From assembly GCA_948891265.1 (NCBI GenBank), contig CAQUBD010000015.1:1-38637 (forward strand): a DNA stretch of 38,637 nucleotides, in the 5' to 3' direction. Of the stretch, positions 25,461-33,762 are shown piece after piece. The DNA comes from an uncultured Clostridia bacterium (lineage in GTDB: Bacteria > Bacillota > Clostridia > TANB77 > CAG-508). Both the position numbers and the translations under genes were made by a program. The notes beneath the pieces were generated by a model. The model was given only the letters and a program-made list of their open reading frames with translations. It did not search any database and was not told the DNA's origin. The stretch's first letter is position 1; each line of letters begins with the position of its first letter.

Positions 25461-26694
25461 TCCCTGCTGTATATCCTGTAGAATATGCTATTTGAAGGTT
25501 AAATCCTCCTGTGTAGCTGTCAACATCTATTATTTCTCCTGCAAAATATAGGCCTGGTACTAATTTTGATTCCATTGTTTTTGGGTTTATTTCTTTAATA
25601 TTTATTCCACCACTTGTTATTATTGCTTCTTCTATTGGTCTAAAACTACTAATTGTTAATTCAAAGCTTTTTAATATTTTTACAAGATTTTTTCTTTCTT
25701 GTTTTGTTATTTCATTTACTTTTTTTTCTGGGCTTATTTTACTCTTTTCTATTATTATAGGAATTAATTTTTGCGGTAATAATTTGTCTAGGCTATTTTT
25801 AAATTGTTTGTTTTTTAATTCTATAAAGTCTCTTAATATTCTTTCATCTAATTTCTCTTCAGAAAGTGCTGGTTTAAAGTCTATTTTTAAATCGACTCTT
25901 TTGTTTTTTAAAAGGTCTTCTATATTTTTATATCTTACTAAATGTGCTGATCCACTTAATATTGTTGGCCCTGAAACTCCAAAATGTGTAAATAGCATTT
26001 CGCCAAAGTCTTCATAAATTGTTTTGTTGTTTTCTGTATTTTTTAATTCTATTTTTACATTTCTTAGAGATAATCCTTGCAAATTTTTGCATAGCTTTTT
26101 TTCATAGCTTTCTAATGGTACTAATGATGGTTTTATTTTTGTTATAGTATGTCCTAAATTTTGTGCTAATTTATATCCATCTCCTGTTGACCCTGTTAAT
26201 GGATAACTTTTCCCGCCTGTTGCTAAAATTATTTTTTCTGCTTCATATGTATTATTCTCTGTTTTTACTTGTAATTTTTCTTCTTCTTTTGATATATCTA
26301 TAACTCTTGTATTGTATTTTATATCTACGTTCAATTGTTTTAGTTTTCTTTTAAAGCATTCTAAAACATCTATTGATTTATCTGTTGTTGGAAATATTCT
26401 ATTTCCTCTTTCTTCTTTTACATCTAAGCCTTGCTTTTTTAAAAACTGAATTATGTCTTGATTGGTATAATTTTTAAAACAACTGTATAAAAATTGCCCA
26501 TTCCCAGGTGTGTTTTGTATAAATTCTTCTATTGGTAAAGATGATGTTATATTGCATCTCCCTTTTCCTGTAATGAGTAATTTTCTCCCAAGATTTTGCA
26601 TCTTTTCTAATATAGTTACTTTATTTCCATTTTCAGCAGAGGTAATGGCTGCCATCATTCCAGCAGGGCCACCTCCTATTACTATAACCTTCAC
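25456..26694 (-). CDS. FAD-dependent oxidoreductase, HI0933/YhiN (BaiN-like) family
   Basis: A 412-residue flavoprotein. The FAD-binding GGGPAGMMAA is at the N-terminus, followed by GRKLLITGKGRCNIT, the typical HI0933 motif, ATGGKSYPLTGSTGDGY in the middle, and GLYFAGEIIDVDSYTGGFN at the end. Members are annotated as aminoacetone oxidase-like or BaiN; the true substrate is unknown. Complete in length, with a GGGGAAG site before ATG. Confidence 0.88.
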   Translation of the reverse strand: MKVIVIGGGPAGMMAAITSAENGNKVTILEKMQNLGRKLLITGKGRCNITSSLPIEEFIQNTPGNGQFLYSCFKNYTNQDIIQFLKKQGLDVKEERGNRIFPTTDKSIDVLECFKRKLKQLNVDIKYNTRVIDISKEEEKLQVKTENNTYEAEKIILATGGKSYPLTGSTGDGYKLAQNLGHTITKIKPSLVPLESYEKKLCKNLQGLSLRNVKIELKNTENNKTIYEDFGEMLFTHFGVSGPTILSGSAHLVRYKNIEDLLKNKRVDLKIDFKPALSEEKLDERILRDFIELKNKQFKNSLDKLLPQKLIPIIIEKSKISPEKKVNEITKQERKNLVKILKSFELTISSFRPIEEAIITSGGINIKEINPKTMESKLVPGLYFAGEIIDVDSYTGGFNLQIAYSTGYTAGM

Positions 26695-26772
26695 TACGCT
26701 TCTTCCCCTTTAAAGTTTTTTCCTATTATTTATATATTTTTCTAATGTATACAGAATTTATTTTACAACTCC

Positions 26773-26790
26773 TGCATAAGACACCTGTAA
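26773..26790 (+). repeat. Direct repeat copy 1 (TGCATAAGAYAYCTGTAA)
   Basis: TGCATAAGACACCTGTAA. It matches the copies at 28254 and 28327 with one and two differences, and lies just past the stop codon of the PLP enzyme gene. Confidence 0.55.
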
Positions 26791-26793
26791 GGC

Positions 26794-28062
26794 TTATTCT
26801 TCACTAGCAGTTGCCTTCATCTCTTGTATTGCCTTTAATATTCCAAATTTTCCATAATTATATGTCAGTCCACCTTGCATATATGCAATATATGGCTCTC
26901 TTATAGGTCCATCGCAACTCAATTCTATTGTTGACCCTTCTGTAAATGTTCCTGCTGCCATTATTACTTTATCTTCATATCCTCCCATTTCACTTGGGAA
27001 TGGAATTACATTTGAATCTATTGGTGAGCCTTTTTGAATCCCTTGACAGAATTTTACTAAGTTTTCTTCTGTTCCTAATTTTATCGTTTGTACTATATCT
27101 GCTCTTATCTCATCATATTTAGGTTCAACATCATATCCTAATTTTTCTAAAATTCTACTTGCAAATATTGCTGTTTTTACACTTGATTCAACTACTTGTG
27201 GTGCAAAGAATAATCCTTTTAGTAATGCTGTATTTTGTCCCATTGATGGTCCTATTTCTTTTCCTATTCCTGGCGCTGTTAGTCTTTCTGCACATAATTC
27301 TATTAAATCTTTTCTTCCAACAATATATGCTCCTGATGTTGCAATTCCTGCTCCTAGATTTTTCATTAATGATCCTACTGCTATGTCTGCTCCTATTTCT
27401 ATTGGCTCTTTATCTTGCACAAATTCTCCATAACAGTTGTCTACCATTATTATTACTTCTTTATTTACTTCTCTAATTGCTTTTATTACTTTTTCTATTT
27501 TTTCTATAGTTAAGCTTTTTCTTGTTGAATATCCTCTTGATCTTTGGATTTCAACTAATTTTACATCTTGCTTTTTTAGTCTTTCTTGTATTGTCTTTAT
27601 ATCAAAGTCATTTTCAATAAGTTCTATTTGTTCATATTTAATTCCATATGCTTTTAATGAGCTTGAACTTGGATTTTTTACGTTTCCTATCACTGTTTGG
27701 AGTGTGTCATATGGTGCTCCTGTAATGCTTATAATTGTATCATTTGGGCGTAATAATGCTGACAATGTTATTGTTAAAGCATGTGTTCCAGATATAAGTT
27801 GTGCACGTACTAATGAATCTTCTGCTCTAAATACTTTTGCATATATTTCCTCTATTTTGTTTCTTCCTGATTCATCTATTCCATATCCTGTTGATGTATT
27901 TAAGTGCATTTCTTGTAAATTACATTTTTGAAATGCTGATATTACTTTTAGGCTGTTTTTTTGACCTATTTTTTCTATTATTTTGAATTGTTCTTTTATT
28001 TCTTCTTCTACTTCATTTGATATTTTTTCTATTTCTTCGTTTATTCCTAATTCTTTTAACAT
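26794..28062 (-). CDS. Methionine gamma-lyase-like PLP enzyme (YnbB / 'aluminium resistance' family)
   Basis: A 422-residue fold-type I PLP enzyme. I start at ATG 28060-28062 (AGGAAG before it) because the longer frame only adds sequence from a repeat-rich region. Motifs: STGYGIDESGR, RAQLISGTHAL, VDNCYGEF with the PLP-binding Asp, and GSLMKNLGAG with the probable Schiff-base Lys. In B. subtilis the homologue is ynbB near glnR; no such context here. Direct repeats lie on both sides of the gene (26773-26790; 28254-28344). Confidence 0.85.
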   Translation of the reverse strand: MLKELGINEEIEKISNEVEEEIKEQFKIIEKIGQKNSLKVISAFQKCNLQEMHLNTSTGYGIDESGRNKIEEIYAKVFRAEDSLVRAQLISGTHALTITLSALLRPNDTIISITGAPYDTLQTVIGNVKNPSSSSLKAYGIKYEQIELIENDFDIKTIQERLKKQDVKLVEIQRSRGYSTRKSLTIEKIEKVIKAIREVNKEVIIMVDNCYGEFVQDKEPIEIGADIAVGSLMKNLGAGIATSGAYIVGRKDLIELCAERLTAPGIGKEIGPSMGQNTALLKGLFFAPQVVESSVKTAIFASRILEKLGYDVEPKYDEIRADIVQTIKLGTEENLVKFCQGIQKGSPIDSNVIPFPSEMGGYEDKVIMAAGTFTEGSTIELSCDGPIREPYIAYMQGGLTYNYGKFGILKAIQEMKATASEE

Positions 28063-28510
28063 TTTTTCTTCCTTTCGCGAAGCTTTGCTTCGCTCATCGC
28101 AACTGTAAAAATTGAAAATTTTTACAGTTTGCAAATCACTTACTCTGCTTCTTTTAATATCATTCGTCTGCCAAATCTTGCCTTCGGAGCCTTTTCTGCT
28201 TCGCTCCGTTCATCGTCATCTTTTTAGCGGTTACAAATTCGCTATTGCTCATTTGCATAAGACATCTGTAATTCACTTCGTTCAAATAGCTTTTTTCAAT
28301 GTTTACAAAATTTACTTCATAAATTTTGCATAAGATATCTGTAACTCGCTTCGCTCGAACAGCTATCTTAATTTTACTATATTTGTAAATAAATTGCAAC
28401 ACAAGTTTAATTTTATGTTAATATAATGTTCAATTGGCGGCTGCATGCAATATTTTAGATAATTTATACCACTGAAAAAAGATGGGGGATAATTCATTCC
28501 CCCATCTTTT
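28063..28510. other. Gene-free, repeat-rich region
   Basis: About 450 bases with no gene I trust. It holds degenerate CTTCGCTC/CACTTCGTTC units, an AAATTTTTACAGTT palindrome near 28105-28135, the direct repeats at 28254 and 28327, and the bidirectional terminator at 28475. An 80-codon minus frame (28160-28402) crosses it, but its composition follows the repeats. Confidence 0.5.
28254..28344 (+). repeat. Direct repeat copies 2 and 3
   Basis: TGCATAAGACATCTGTAA (28254-28271) and TGCATAAGATATCTGTAA (28327-28344), spaced 73 bases apart. Each is followed by a related stretch, TTCACTTCGTTCAAATAGC and CTCGCTTCGCTCGAACAGC, so the repeat unit is nearer 40 bases. Confidence 0.55.
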
Positions 28511-28512
28511 TT
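28475..28512. terminator. Bidirectional terminator after the 131-residue membrane protein
   Basis: AAAAAAGATGGGGGA pairs with TCCCCCATCTTTTTT around an 8-base loop, a very strong 15-bp stem that starts inside the TAA stop of the minus-strand gene. Confidence 0.85.
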
Positions 28513-28906
28513 ATATCCGCCATCCTGTTATCATCAGTGCAAAAAATACTTGGGCTATAAAAACAATCAGTGTCATTAAAATTATACTAGCCCTTGGTGA
28601 AAGCTCTCTTTTGTTCATAGAGTAATTTGTTATTCCTTCTTTTTTCTCAACAGTCCCTACCGCCTTATTGGTAGAAACTTCCATATATGCTACTTTTCCA
28701 TCTGATACTATAGCATTTACTCTATACGAGCTTATCTTTTCTCCTTCTTCTTCTAATACCTGTTCTAAGTGTGTCCTAGTATTTAGAAGTATCTCTACTG
28801 TCTCTTCTGTACTCGCATCTGTTGTAATCTTTCCAAATTTTACTAATAAGTAAGAATACATAAAAGATACCACTAACATAGCAATCCCAATTAATACATA
28901 TTTCAT
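28511..28906 (-). CDS. 131-residue membrane protein with two terminal helices, unknown
   Basis: One membrane helix at each end (about 3-22 and 107-128) with a charged domain between them (TEETVEILLNTRTHLEQVLEEEGEKI, then a small beta region). No family recognised. AAGGAGG precedes the ATG. The last codons are TGG-CGG-ATA-TAA: an in-frame CGG as second-last sense codon. A +1 shift here would read into the terminator stem, so in-frame decoding is more likely at this site. That makes it the main exception to the CGG pattern. Confidence 0.65.
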   Translation of the reverse strand: MKYVLIGIAMLVVSFMYSYLLVKFGKITTDASTEETVEILLNTRTHLEQVLEEEGEKISSYRVNAIVSDGKVAYMEVSTNKAVGTVEKKEGITNYSMNKRELSPRASIILMTLIVFIAQVFFALMITGWRI

Positions 28907-29081
28907 ACTGATTCCTCCTTGCGTTACAACGCGATGTTTTTATTAAATAACTACTTTCTATATTATACCTTATTTTACATAATGTGTCAAATGGTTATAC
29001 GAAGAAAATATCCTGCCTCAGAGTACAATACTCCTACTTGGGTAGATTTTGAGTCAACATATCCATATTAGTTTACAACAT

Positions 29082-29111
29082 AAAAAGCTAGAAATAATTT
29101 TCTAGCTTTTT
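29082..29111. terminator. Terminator of the rpsF-ssb-rpsR operon
   Basis: AAAAAGCTAGAAA and TTTCTAGCTTTTT form a 13-bp stem with a 4-base loop, 11 bases after the rpsR stop. Confidence 0.85.
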
Positions 29112-29122
29112 TATTATACATA

Positions 29123-29401
29123 TTATTGTTGTGCATATGGTAATACAGCAATATGTCTAGCTCTTTTAACTGCTGTAGTTATATCTCTTTGATGTTTTGC
29201 ACAACATCCTGTTGTTCTTCTTGGTAAGATTTTACCTTTATCATTAACAAATTTCTTTAATTGATCTGGATTTTTATAATCTAATTCAAAATTTTTGTCA
29301 CTGCATAATACGCAAACTTTTTTTCTTTGTTTTCTAAACTTTGGATTATAATCTTCATCATAATTTTTATTATTATTTCTTTTTTGCTTTTTGTCTGCCA
29401 T
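29123..29401 (-). CDS. rpsR: Ribosomal protein bS18
   Basis: A 92-residue small-subunit protein that pairs with bS6 on the platform. The core VCVLCSDKNFELDYKNPDQL, then KILPRRTTGCCAKHQRDITTAVKRARHIALLPY-like sequence (here IAVLPYAQQ), is diagnostic. Two CxxC/CC sites suggest the zinc-binding (C+) form. Last gene of rpsF-ssb-rpsR. Confidence 0.97.
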   Translation of the reverse strand: MADKKQKRNNNKNYDEDYNPKFRKQRKKVCVLCSDKNFELDYKNPDQLKKFVNDKGKILPRRTTGCCAKHQRDITTAVKRARHIAVLPYAQQ

Positions 29402-29428
29402 TTTGTTATTTCCCCCTCTCGTTAATTA

Positions 29429-29863
29429 TTAAAATGGTAAATCATCTGCTGATGATGTTTCAAAATCTGAACCCATACTTCCTGGCATTGTATTACCAAA
29501 AGTATTTTCAAAATCACTTGTTCCTGATCCCATATCTCCGTCTCTTCTACTATCTGCAAAGTATGCTTCTTCAGCTACTACTTCTGTTACATAGTGTTTA
29601 ACACCTTGATCATCATCCCAAGTTCTTGTTTGGATTCTTCCTATTATTCCAACTTGTTGACCTTTCTTAAAGTATTTACTGCAAAATTCTCCTAATTTGC
29701 TCCAAGCAACGATGTTTATAAAATCTGCTTGTCTTTCTTCTCCTTGTCTTACAAATCTTCTATTTATTGCTAAACTAAATGAAGCAACTAAAGTATTGTT
29801 TGTTTGTGTATATCTTACTTCTGGATCTCTTGTAAGTCTTCCCATTAATATTACTTTATTCAT
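29429..29863 (-). CDS. ssb: Single-stranded DNA-binding protein
   Basis: 144 residues: OB fold from MNKVILMGRLTRDPEVRYT to about 105, a Gly/Ser/Asp-rich tail, and the acidic tip SADDLPF, which recruits replication and repair proteins. It lies in the conserved rpsF-ssb-rpsR order, which supports an essential, housekeeping SSB instead of a plasmid or phage copy. Confidence 0.97.
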   Translation of the reverse strand: MNKVILMGRLTRDPEVRYTQTNNTLVASFSLAINRRFVRQGEERQADFINIVAWSKLGEFCSKYFKKGQQVGIIGRIQTRTWDDDQGVKHYVTEVVAEEAYFADSRRDGDMGSGTSDFENTFGNTMPGSMGSDFETSSADDLPF

Positions 29864-29974
29864 TTCTATTCCTCTTTTCTTTACTTTAATTTAGGTCCCA
29901 CTAATTTTTTATCTTGATTAGTCTTATTCTAACGCATATAATAGTTTGTAATAGCAAAGCTATAACACAACCAT

Positions 29975-30253
29975 TTATTTTCTTACAACGATAAATTTGA
30001 TTACTTCATCAGTAATTCTATAAACTCTTTCAAGTTCTACTATTGAATCTGGATTAGCTTCAAAGTTAAATAACATATATGTACCTTCTTTGAATTTTTT
30101 AATTTCATAAGCTAATCTTTTTTTGCCCATATTCTCTACAGATTCTACTTTTCCATTTTCATTTATTAATCCTGTAAATTTTTCTTCTAAAGCCTTTAAA
30201 CCAGCTTCATCTAAATTTGGATTAACAATGATAATACTTTCGTACTTGTTCAT
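29975..30253 (-). CDS. rpsF: Ribosomal protein bS6
   Basis: 92 residues from ATG 30251-30253, with GGGAGGTG in front; the GTG start three codons upstream lies inside that site. MNKYESIIIVNPNLDE, ENMGKKRLAYEIKKFKEG and RVYRITDEVIKFIVVRK are typical. First gene of the operon. In other bacteria the bS6-bS18 complex binds the operon leader; I cannot identify that motif with confidence in the leader here. Confidence 0.97.
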   Translation of the reverse strand: MNKYESIIIVNPNLDEAGLKALEEKFTGLINENGKVESVENMGKKRLAYEIKKFKEGTYMLFNFEANPDSIVELERVYRITDEVIKFIVVRK

Positions 30254-30350
30254 TATTTTCACCTCCCTATGGATTTTATAACCTAACTCTTTAGTTAAGT
30301 AGAGATTAATTATTAATAAAAATACTTACATTTTCATTAATAACATAATT

Positions 30351-30379
30351 ATTCTACCACATGTCTTCAAAATTTGCAA
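30351..30379 (-). promoter_or_regulatory. Sigma-A-type promoter of the rpsF operon
   Basis: On the minus strand TTGCAA, 17 bases, TAGAAT, about 100 bases before the rpsF start. Four of six bases match at -35 and five of six at -10. Confidence 0.55.
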
Positions 30380-30400
30380 TCAATTTTTACAAATTTATAA

Positions 30401-30428
30401 AAAGTCTAAGGTATTTCACTTAGACTTT
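30401..30428. terminator. Terminator of veg
   Basis: AAAGTCTAAG and CTTAGACTTT form a 10-bp stem with an 8-base loop, touching the veg stop codon. T/A runs on both sides. Confidence 0.75.
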
Positions 30429-30737
30429 TACACTAATACTTCTACTTCTGTTTTTTTCTTTTTCATTTCTACTTGAGGTGGAACTAATGGACTGTAAGCT
30501 TCTCCATCAAAAACATCCACTTCAACTGTTCTTGTTAAAACATCTGTATAACTATAAGTTACATTTCTATTATTCTCTTCATATCTTACTACAAAAATAT
30601 TAGGATATGCTTTTTCTAATGTTGCTTCCTTTTCAAAAGTTTTACTTCTTCCGAAGTGAACCTTTTACTATTATCTTCTGACCCACTTTCTCTAAGATGT
30701 CTGTTTTTAGATTTGATATATCTGTTTTACAAATCAT
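30428..30737 (-). CDS. veg: Veg-family protein, interrupted by a +1 frame change at CTT-CGG
   Basis: Veg (DUF1021) is a small Firmicutes protein; in B. subtilis it is very highly transcribed and linked to biofilm control and spore germination. From ATG 30735-30737 (AGGTGAT before it) the frame runs KVGQKIIVKGSL and then hits CTT-CGG-AAG-AAG-TAA, ending at 31 residues. Skipping the C (plus-strand G at 30653) gives CTT-GGA-AGA-AGT and continues GRSKTFEKEATLEKAYPN, FVVRYE and VTYSYTDVLTRTVEVDVFD, the conserved Veg body, to TAA at 30428 (102 residues). A consensus promoter argues that the gene is functional. It lies just after yabG, as in B. subtilis. Confidence 0.8.
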
Positions 30738-30766
30738 GCTATCACCTACTCCCTTAAGATGGCTTG

Positions 30767-30795
30767 ATTATAGCATTTTCTGCAAAAATTGTCAA
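30767..30795 (-). promoter_or_regulatory. Perfect sigma-A consensus promoter of veg
   Basis: On the minus strand TTGACA, exactly 17 bases, TATAAT: all 12 consensus positions. The B. subtilis veg promoter is likewise one of the strongest known. This makes decay of veg unlikely. Confidence 0.85.
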
Positions 30796-30927
30796 AAAAT
30801 ATTTGTTTGTTTGTTTTCTTGCTTATTCTATATATTCTGCAATGTTCAGGCTATGTTTTTGCTTAATATTACATTTTTATTACATTTATGTTACAAGATT
30901 ACTACATATCATACAATTTTATCTTAT

Positions 30928-31767
30928 CTAATATATTATACTCATTTTCCCATTTGCTCCGATTCCACCTACTCCTTTTTTTCCGTCTCTCAGTTCTTTT
31001 GCTATATCATCTATATTTATATATTTATATTTTTCAGTGGTTGCTACTTTCTCTGCTACTATCAAAGGGTCTATAAAATCTATCAAAATTCTTGATGGCG
31101 AAGATGCAAAATTTGCTCCAGCAAGAATTATTGCTTCAAAATAACTTTGACATGCTCCTGCAAATATTACAGTTTCTTTACCATTGTCTTTATCATATCG
31201 TCTTGCTTCTTTTACAGTATTTATAAAATGTCTGGAATTTCTATAATTATATATATCATTATAATTTGTTCCTCTTTTTATCATTCCATCATGTCCAGTA
31301 ATTATTAATATATCTGGATTATACATTTTAAGTAACTGATATATTACTCTTGGTTGTTTGTATTCAGGAATATTTTTTACTACTGCATTTAATCCTAACT
31401 TTTTATAATAGTTGTATGACTTTTGCGAATATCTTCTGTCTCCATCTAAATGTAATATTTTTCCTGTTACTATTTTTTGATTCAGTCTCTTTTCATTTGT
31501 TTCTATTGTTCCTATTTTGTAATATTCATTTTTATTATTTATTCTTTCTCTTATTCTCTTATCTTCTTCTTCTAAAAGACTTTTTATTACTTTTGAATCT
31601 ATTATTTCTAGATCTGCTACATTACTATCTGCCTCTATTCGCCTTGATAATCCACAAAGTATTGCTATATCCTCTTTTGATGTTTTTATTATTCTTTTAA
31701 CATAAAATATAATATCTTTTCCATACGATTTTCTTGCTACTATGTCCCCTTTTTTTACTTTTTTCAT
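30928..31767 (-). CDS. yabG: Sporulation-specific protease YabG
   Basis: A 279-residue mother-cell cysteine protease that trims coat proteins and, in C. difficile, pre-proteins of germination. The start KKVKKGDIVARKSYGKDIIFYV, the middle GKILHLDGDRRYSQKSYNYYKKLG, ILIITGHDGMIK and FAGACQSYFEAIILAGANFASSPSR are family hallmarks. His in GHDG and Cys in GACQS are the probable catalytic residues. GAGGTGAG precedes ATG. Upstream lies the truncated spoIIID, downstream veg. Confidence 0.93.
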   Translation of the reverse strand: MKKVKKGDIVARKSYGKDIIFYVKRIIKTSKEDIAILCGLSRRIEADSNVADLEIIDSKVIKSLLEEEDKRIRERINNKNEYYKIGTIETNEKRLNQKIVTGKILHLDGDRRYSQKSYNYYKKLGLNAVVKNIPEYKQPRVIYQLLKMYNPDILIITGHDGMIKRGTNYNDIYNYRNSRHFINTVKEARRYDKDNGKETVIFAGACQSYFEAIILAGANFASSPSRILIDFIDPLIVAEKVATTEKYKYINIDDIAKELRDGKKGVGGIGANGKMSIIY

Positions 31768-31967
31768 TTAACTCACCTCATGCTTTTGGGCTATTATATT
31801 TTATGTATTTTTTTGTCGACAAGTTACTATTTTCTATTTCTTTTTGAAAATGCTCTTTAAAATATTTTCCAATTATATATATAAATTCTGTACATAGTAA
31901 CAGTTGTTGAATTACAGAAATCAATTTTGGAACTGATAAAGATTTTATAACTCTTATTTGTTTGTAA

Positions 31968-32120
31968 TTATTTTAGAAGAGTATATTTTAATTTTGTTGC
32001 CATACCTCCTCTTATATGTCTTTCTGCCTTATTTTCATCTAGTATTTCTCTTACTTCTCTTGCTAATATTGGATTTATCTTAGTTAACCTTTCCGAAACA
32101 TCTTTGTGTACTGATGTTAC
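31968..32120 (-). pseudogene. spoIIID: 3' half of spoIIID, separated from its 5' half by a recombinase element
   Basis: SpoIIID is the mother-cell DNA-binding regulator acting with sigma-E. Reading the minus strand from about 32120 gives VTSVHKDVSERLTKINP, then ILAREVREILDENK, AERHIRGGMATKLKY and TLLK to TAA at 31968-31970. This aligns with B. subtilis SpoIIID from the end of the helix-turn-helix (STVHKDLTERLPEINP) to RHLRGGEATKLKY. The frame is closed a few codons upstream, and the first 35 or so residues are missing from the window. The break falls where the serine recombinase gene ends, and its last 12 or so codons overlap this fragment in another frame. The exact junction, near 32105-32120, cannot be fixed without the other end. 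Confidence 0.8.
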
Positions 32121-33684
32121 TATTCGTAACGGTATCTTTTATTTTGTTAAAGTTCGTTATAACTGCGGGTGTACTGCCTATTTCATTAAGTAATTTTAAT
32201 CTTACTTCTACATTTGAGTCACTATCTACTTCTATTACATCTATGATTGTTTTTAACATGGCATTTGTAATTGTTTTGTTGTTTAAAATATCATCTACTG
32301 TACTAATTGTTTTTGATAATTCTTTTTCTAATACATCTTTTTCTTTAATTTCTGATGTGATTAGTTTTAGTTCTCTTTCTAGTCTTGTTATATCTTCATT
32401 TAGTGGATTTGTGTATTTTTTTAATTCTTGTATATTGATTACTTCGTTTTGGAACATTTCCATGTATTTTTGTTTTTTAGTTGTAACCTTTTCAATTTCT
32501 TTAAGTAAACTTTCTTCACTTCGTTCATTGTTTTCTCTTAATTTAGTAATCTTTTCAAACTCTTTTTCTACTGCTTTCATAAAATTCTTTTTATTTAAAA
32601 TAATGCTTTTTAGATATTCTTTTATGGCATTTAAAAGTTCTTCTTCATCAATTACAGTTGTATTAGGACAATGATTTACTCCCATTGAGTTTCTTCCGCT
32701 ACACACCCATCTTATATATTCTTTGCCATCTTCTGTATATTTTCTTTTTATTCTTCTAAAGGAATATCCACAATGTTTGCAATAGATAAGTGTACTAAAT
32801 ACATATTCTGTTTTCTCTCTTTTGTTATTCAACTTAAATTCGTTTGACCTTTGGGCTAGTATATCTTGTGCTCTATTAAATAATTCATCGGATATAATTC
32901 TCATTTCAGATCTTTCTACTGTAATCCATTCTTCTTCTGGCAAATCTTTTCTTGTTCCTGTTATAAAATCTGTTACTTCACTCTTTTTATTGGTTACTCT
33001 ACCTGTGTAGATTGGATTTTTTAGCATTCTGACAATAGATGTTTGTACCCATTTTGATTTTGTTTTCTTTGTTCTTATTCCTCTATCATTTAAGTCCCAT
33101 GCAATTTTTGTTGTTCCAATTCCTTTATATACATAGCTTTCAAATATTTCTTTTACAATTTTTGCTTCTTCTTCGTTTATTTTTAGAGTATATCTTTCAT
33201 CTGGGATTTTATCATAGCCAAAAACAATGTTAGGCACTCTTCCTTTTTTAGCGGTAATGTCTTTTCCGAATTTAACCCTTTTGGACATATTCGCACTTTC
33301 TTGCTGTGCCATTGCTCCTAAAATGGTTAATATAAATTCAGATCCACCTTCCATAATTTCGCCATTATTTAAAAAATCCACTTCAATTCCATAAGATTTT
33401 AGTTCTCTTATACTTTGTAATAAGTCTACTGTATTTCTAGCAAAACGACTTACATCTTTTACAACTACTTTATCAAATTTATTAGCTTTAGCGTCCTGCA
33501 TCATTTGCTGAAATTGTTTTCTGTGCTTTATTTGCTTTCCAGATATTCCTTCATCTGCATATAGCTTGTACAATTCATAATTATTCTTTTTGGTAAATTC
33601 ATTAAAAAACTCTATTTGCTTTTCAAATGATTCTACTTGTGATTCTTTTTCAGTTGATACCCTTGCATATGCTGCAATTTTCAT
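32080..33684 (-). CDS. Large serine recombinase (SpoIVCA/skin type) at the spoIIID junction
   Basis: Excises or integrates the element by site-specific recombination. The 534 residues have a resolvase catalytic domain with nucleophile Ser10 (YARVSTEKE), KDVSRFARN and MAQQESANMS. A recombinase domain (KINEEEAKIVKEIFESYV, GIRTKKTKSKW, LKNPIYTGR) follows, then a zinc ribbon (CKHC, later C and C in WVCSG and NHCPN), a coiled coil (about 370-470) and a C-terminal tail. The last codons lie in spoIIID sequence, so the protein end changes on excision. The ribosome-binding site is weak (AGTAGTGA). Its position at the gene border is what is seen for spoIVCA in the sigK skin element. Confidence 0.92.
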   Translation of the reverse strand: MKIAAYARVSTEKESQVESFEKQIEFFNEFTKKNNYELYKLYADEGISGKQIKHRKQFQQMMQDAKANKFDKVVVKDVSRFARNTVDLLQSIRELKSYGIEVDFLNNGEIMEGGSEFILTILGAMAQQESANMSKRVKFGKDITAKKGRVPNIVFGYDKIPDERYTLKINEEEAKIVKEIFESYVYKGIGTTKIAWDLNDRGIRTKKTKSKWVQTSIVRMLKNPIYTGRVTNKKSEVTDFITGTRKDLPEEEWITVERSEMRIISDELFNRAQDILAQRSNEFKLNNKREKTEYVFSTLIYCKHCGYSFRRIKRKYTEDGKEYIRWVCSGRNSMGVNHCPNTTVIDEEELLNAIKEYLKSIILNKKNFMKAVEKEFEKITKLRENNERSEESLLKEIEKVTTKKQKYMEMFQNEVINIQELKKYTNPLNEDITRLERELKLITSEIKEKDVLEKELSKTISTVDDILNNKTITNAMLKTIIDVIEVDSDSNVEVRLKLLNEIGSTPAVITNFNKIKDTVTNSNISTQRCFGKVN

Positions 33685-33762
33685 AACATCACTACTTTCT
33701 TTTTGGATTATCTGTAACTCTTATTTCGTTCTGTTACATTTTAGCATATTACCATTAAAAAA

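Noticed and set aside
28160..28402. 80-codon minus-strand frame
   Set aside because: Built from the degenerate repeats, no ribosome-binding site, no recognisable protein pattern.
28511..28522. Fifth +1 shift site at TGG-CGG-ATA
   Set aside because: A shift would read through a strong terminator stem; in-frame decoding fits better, so I do not count it.
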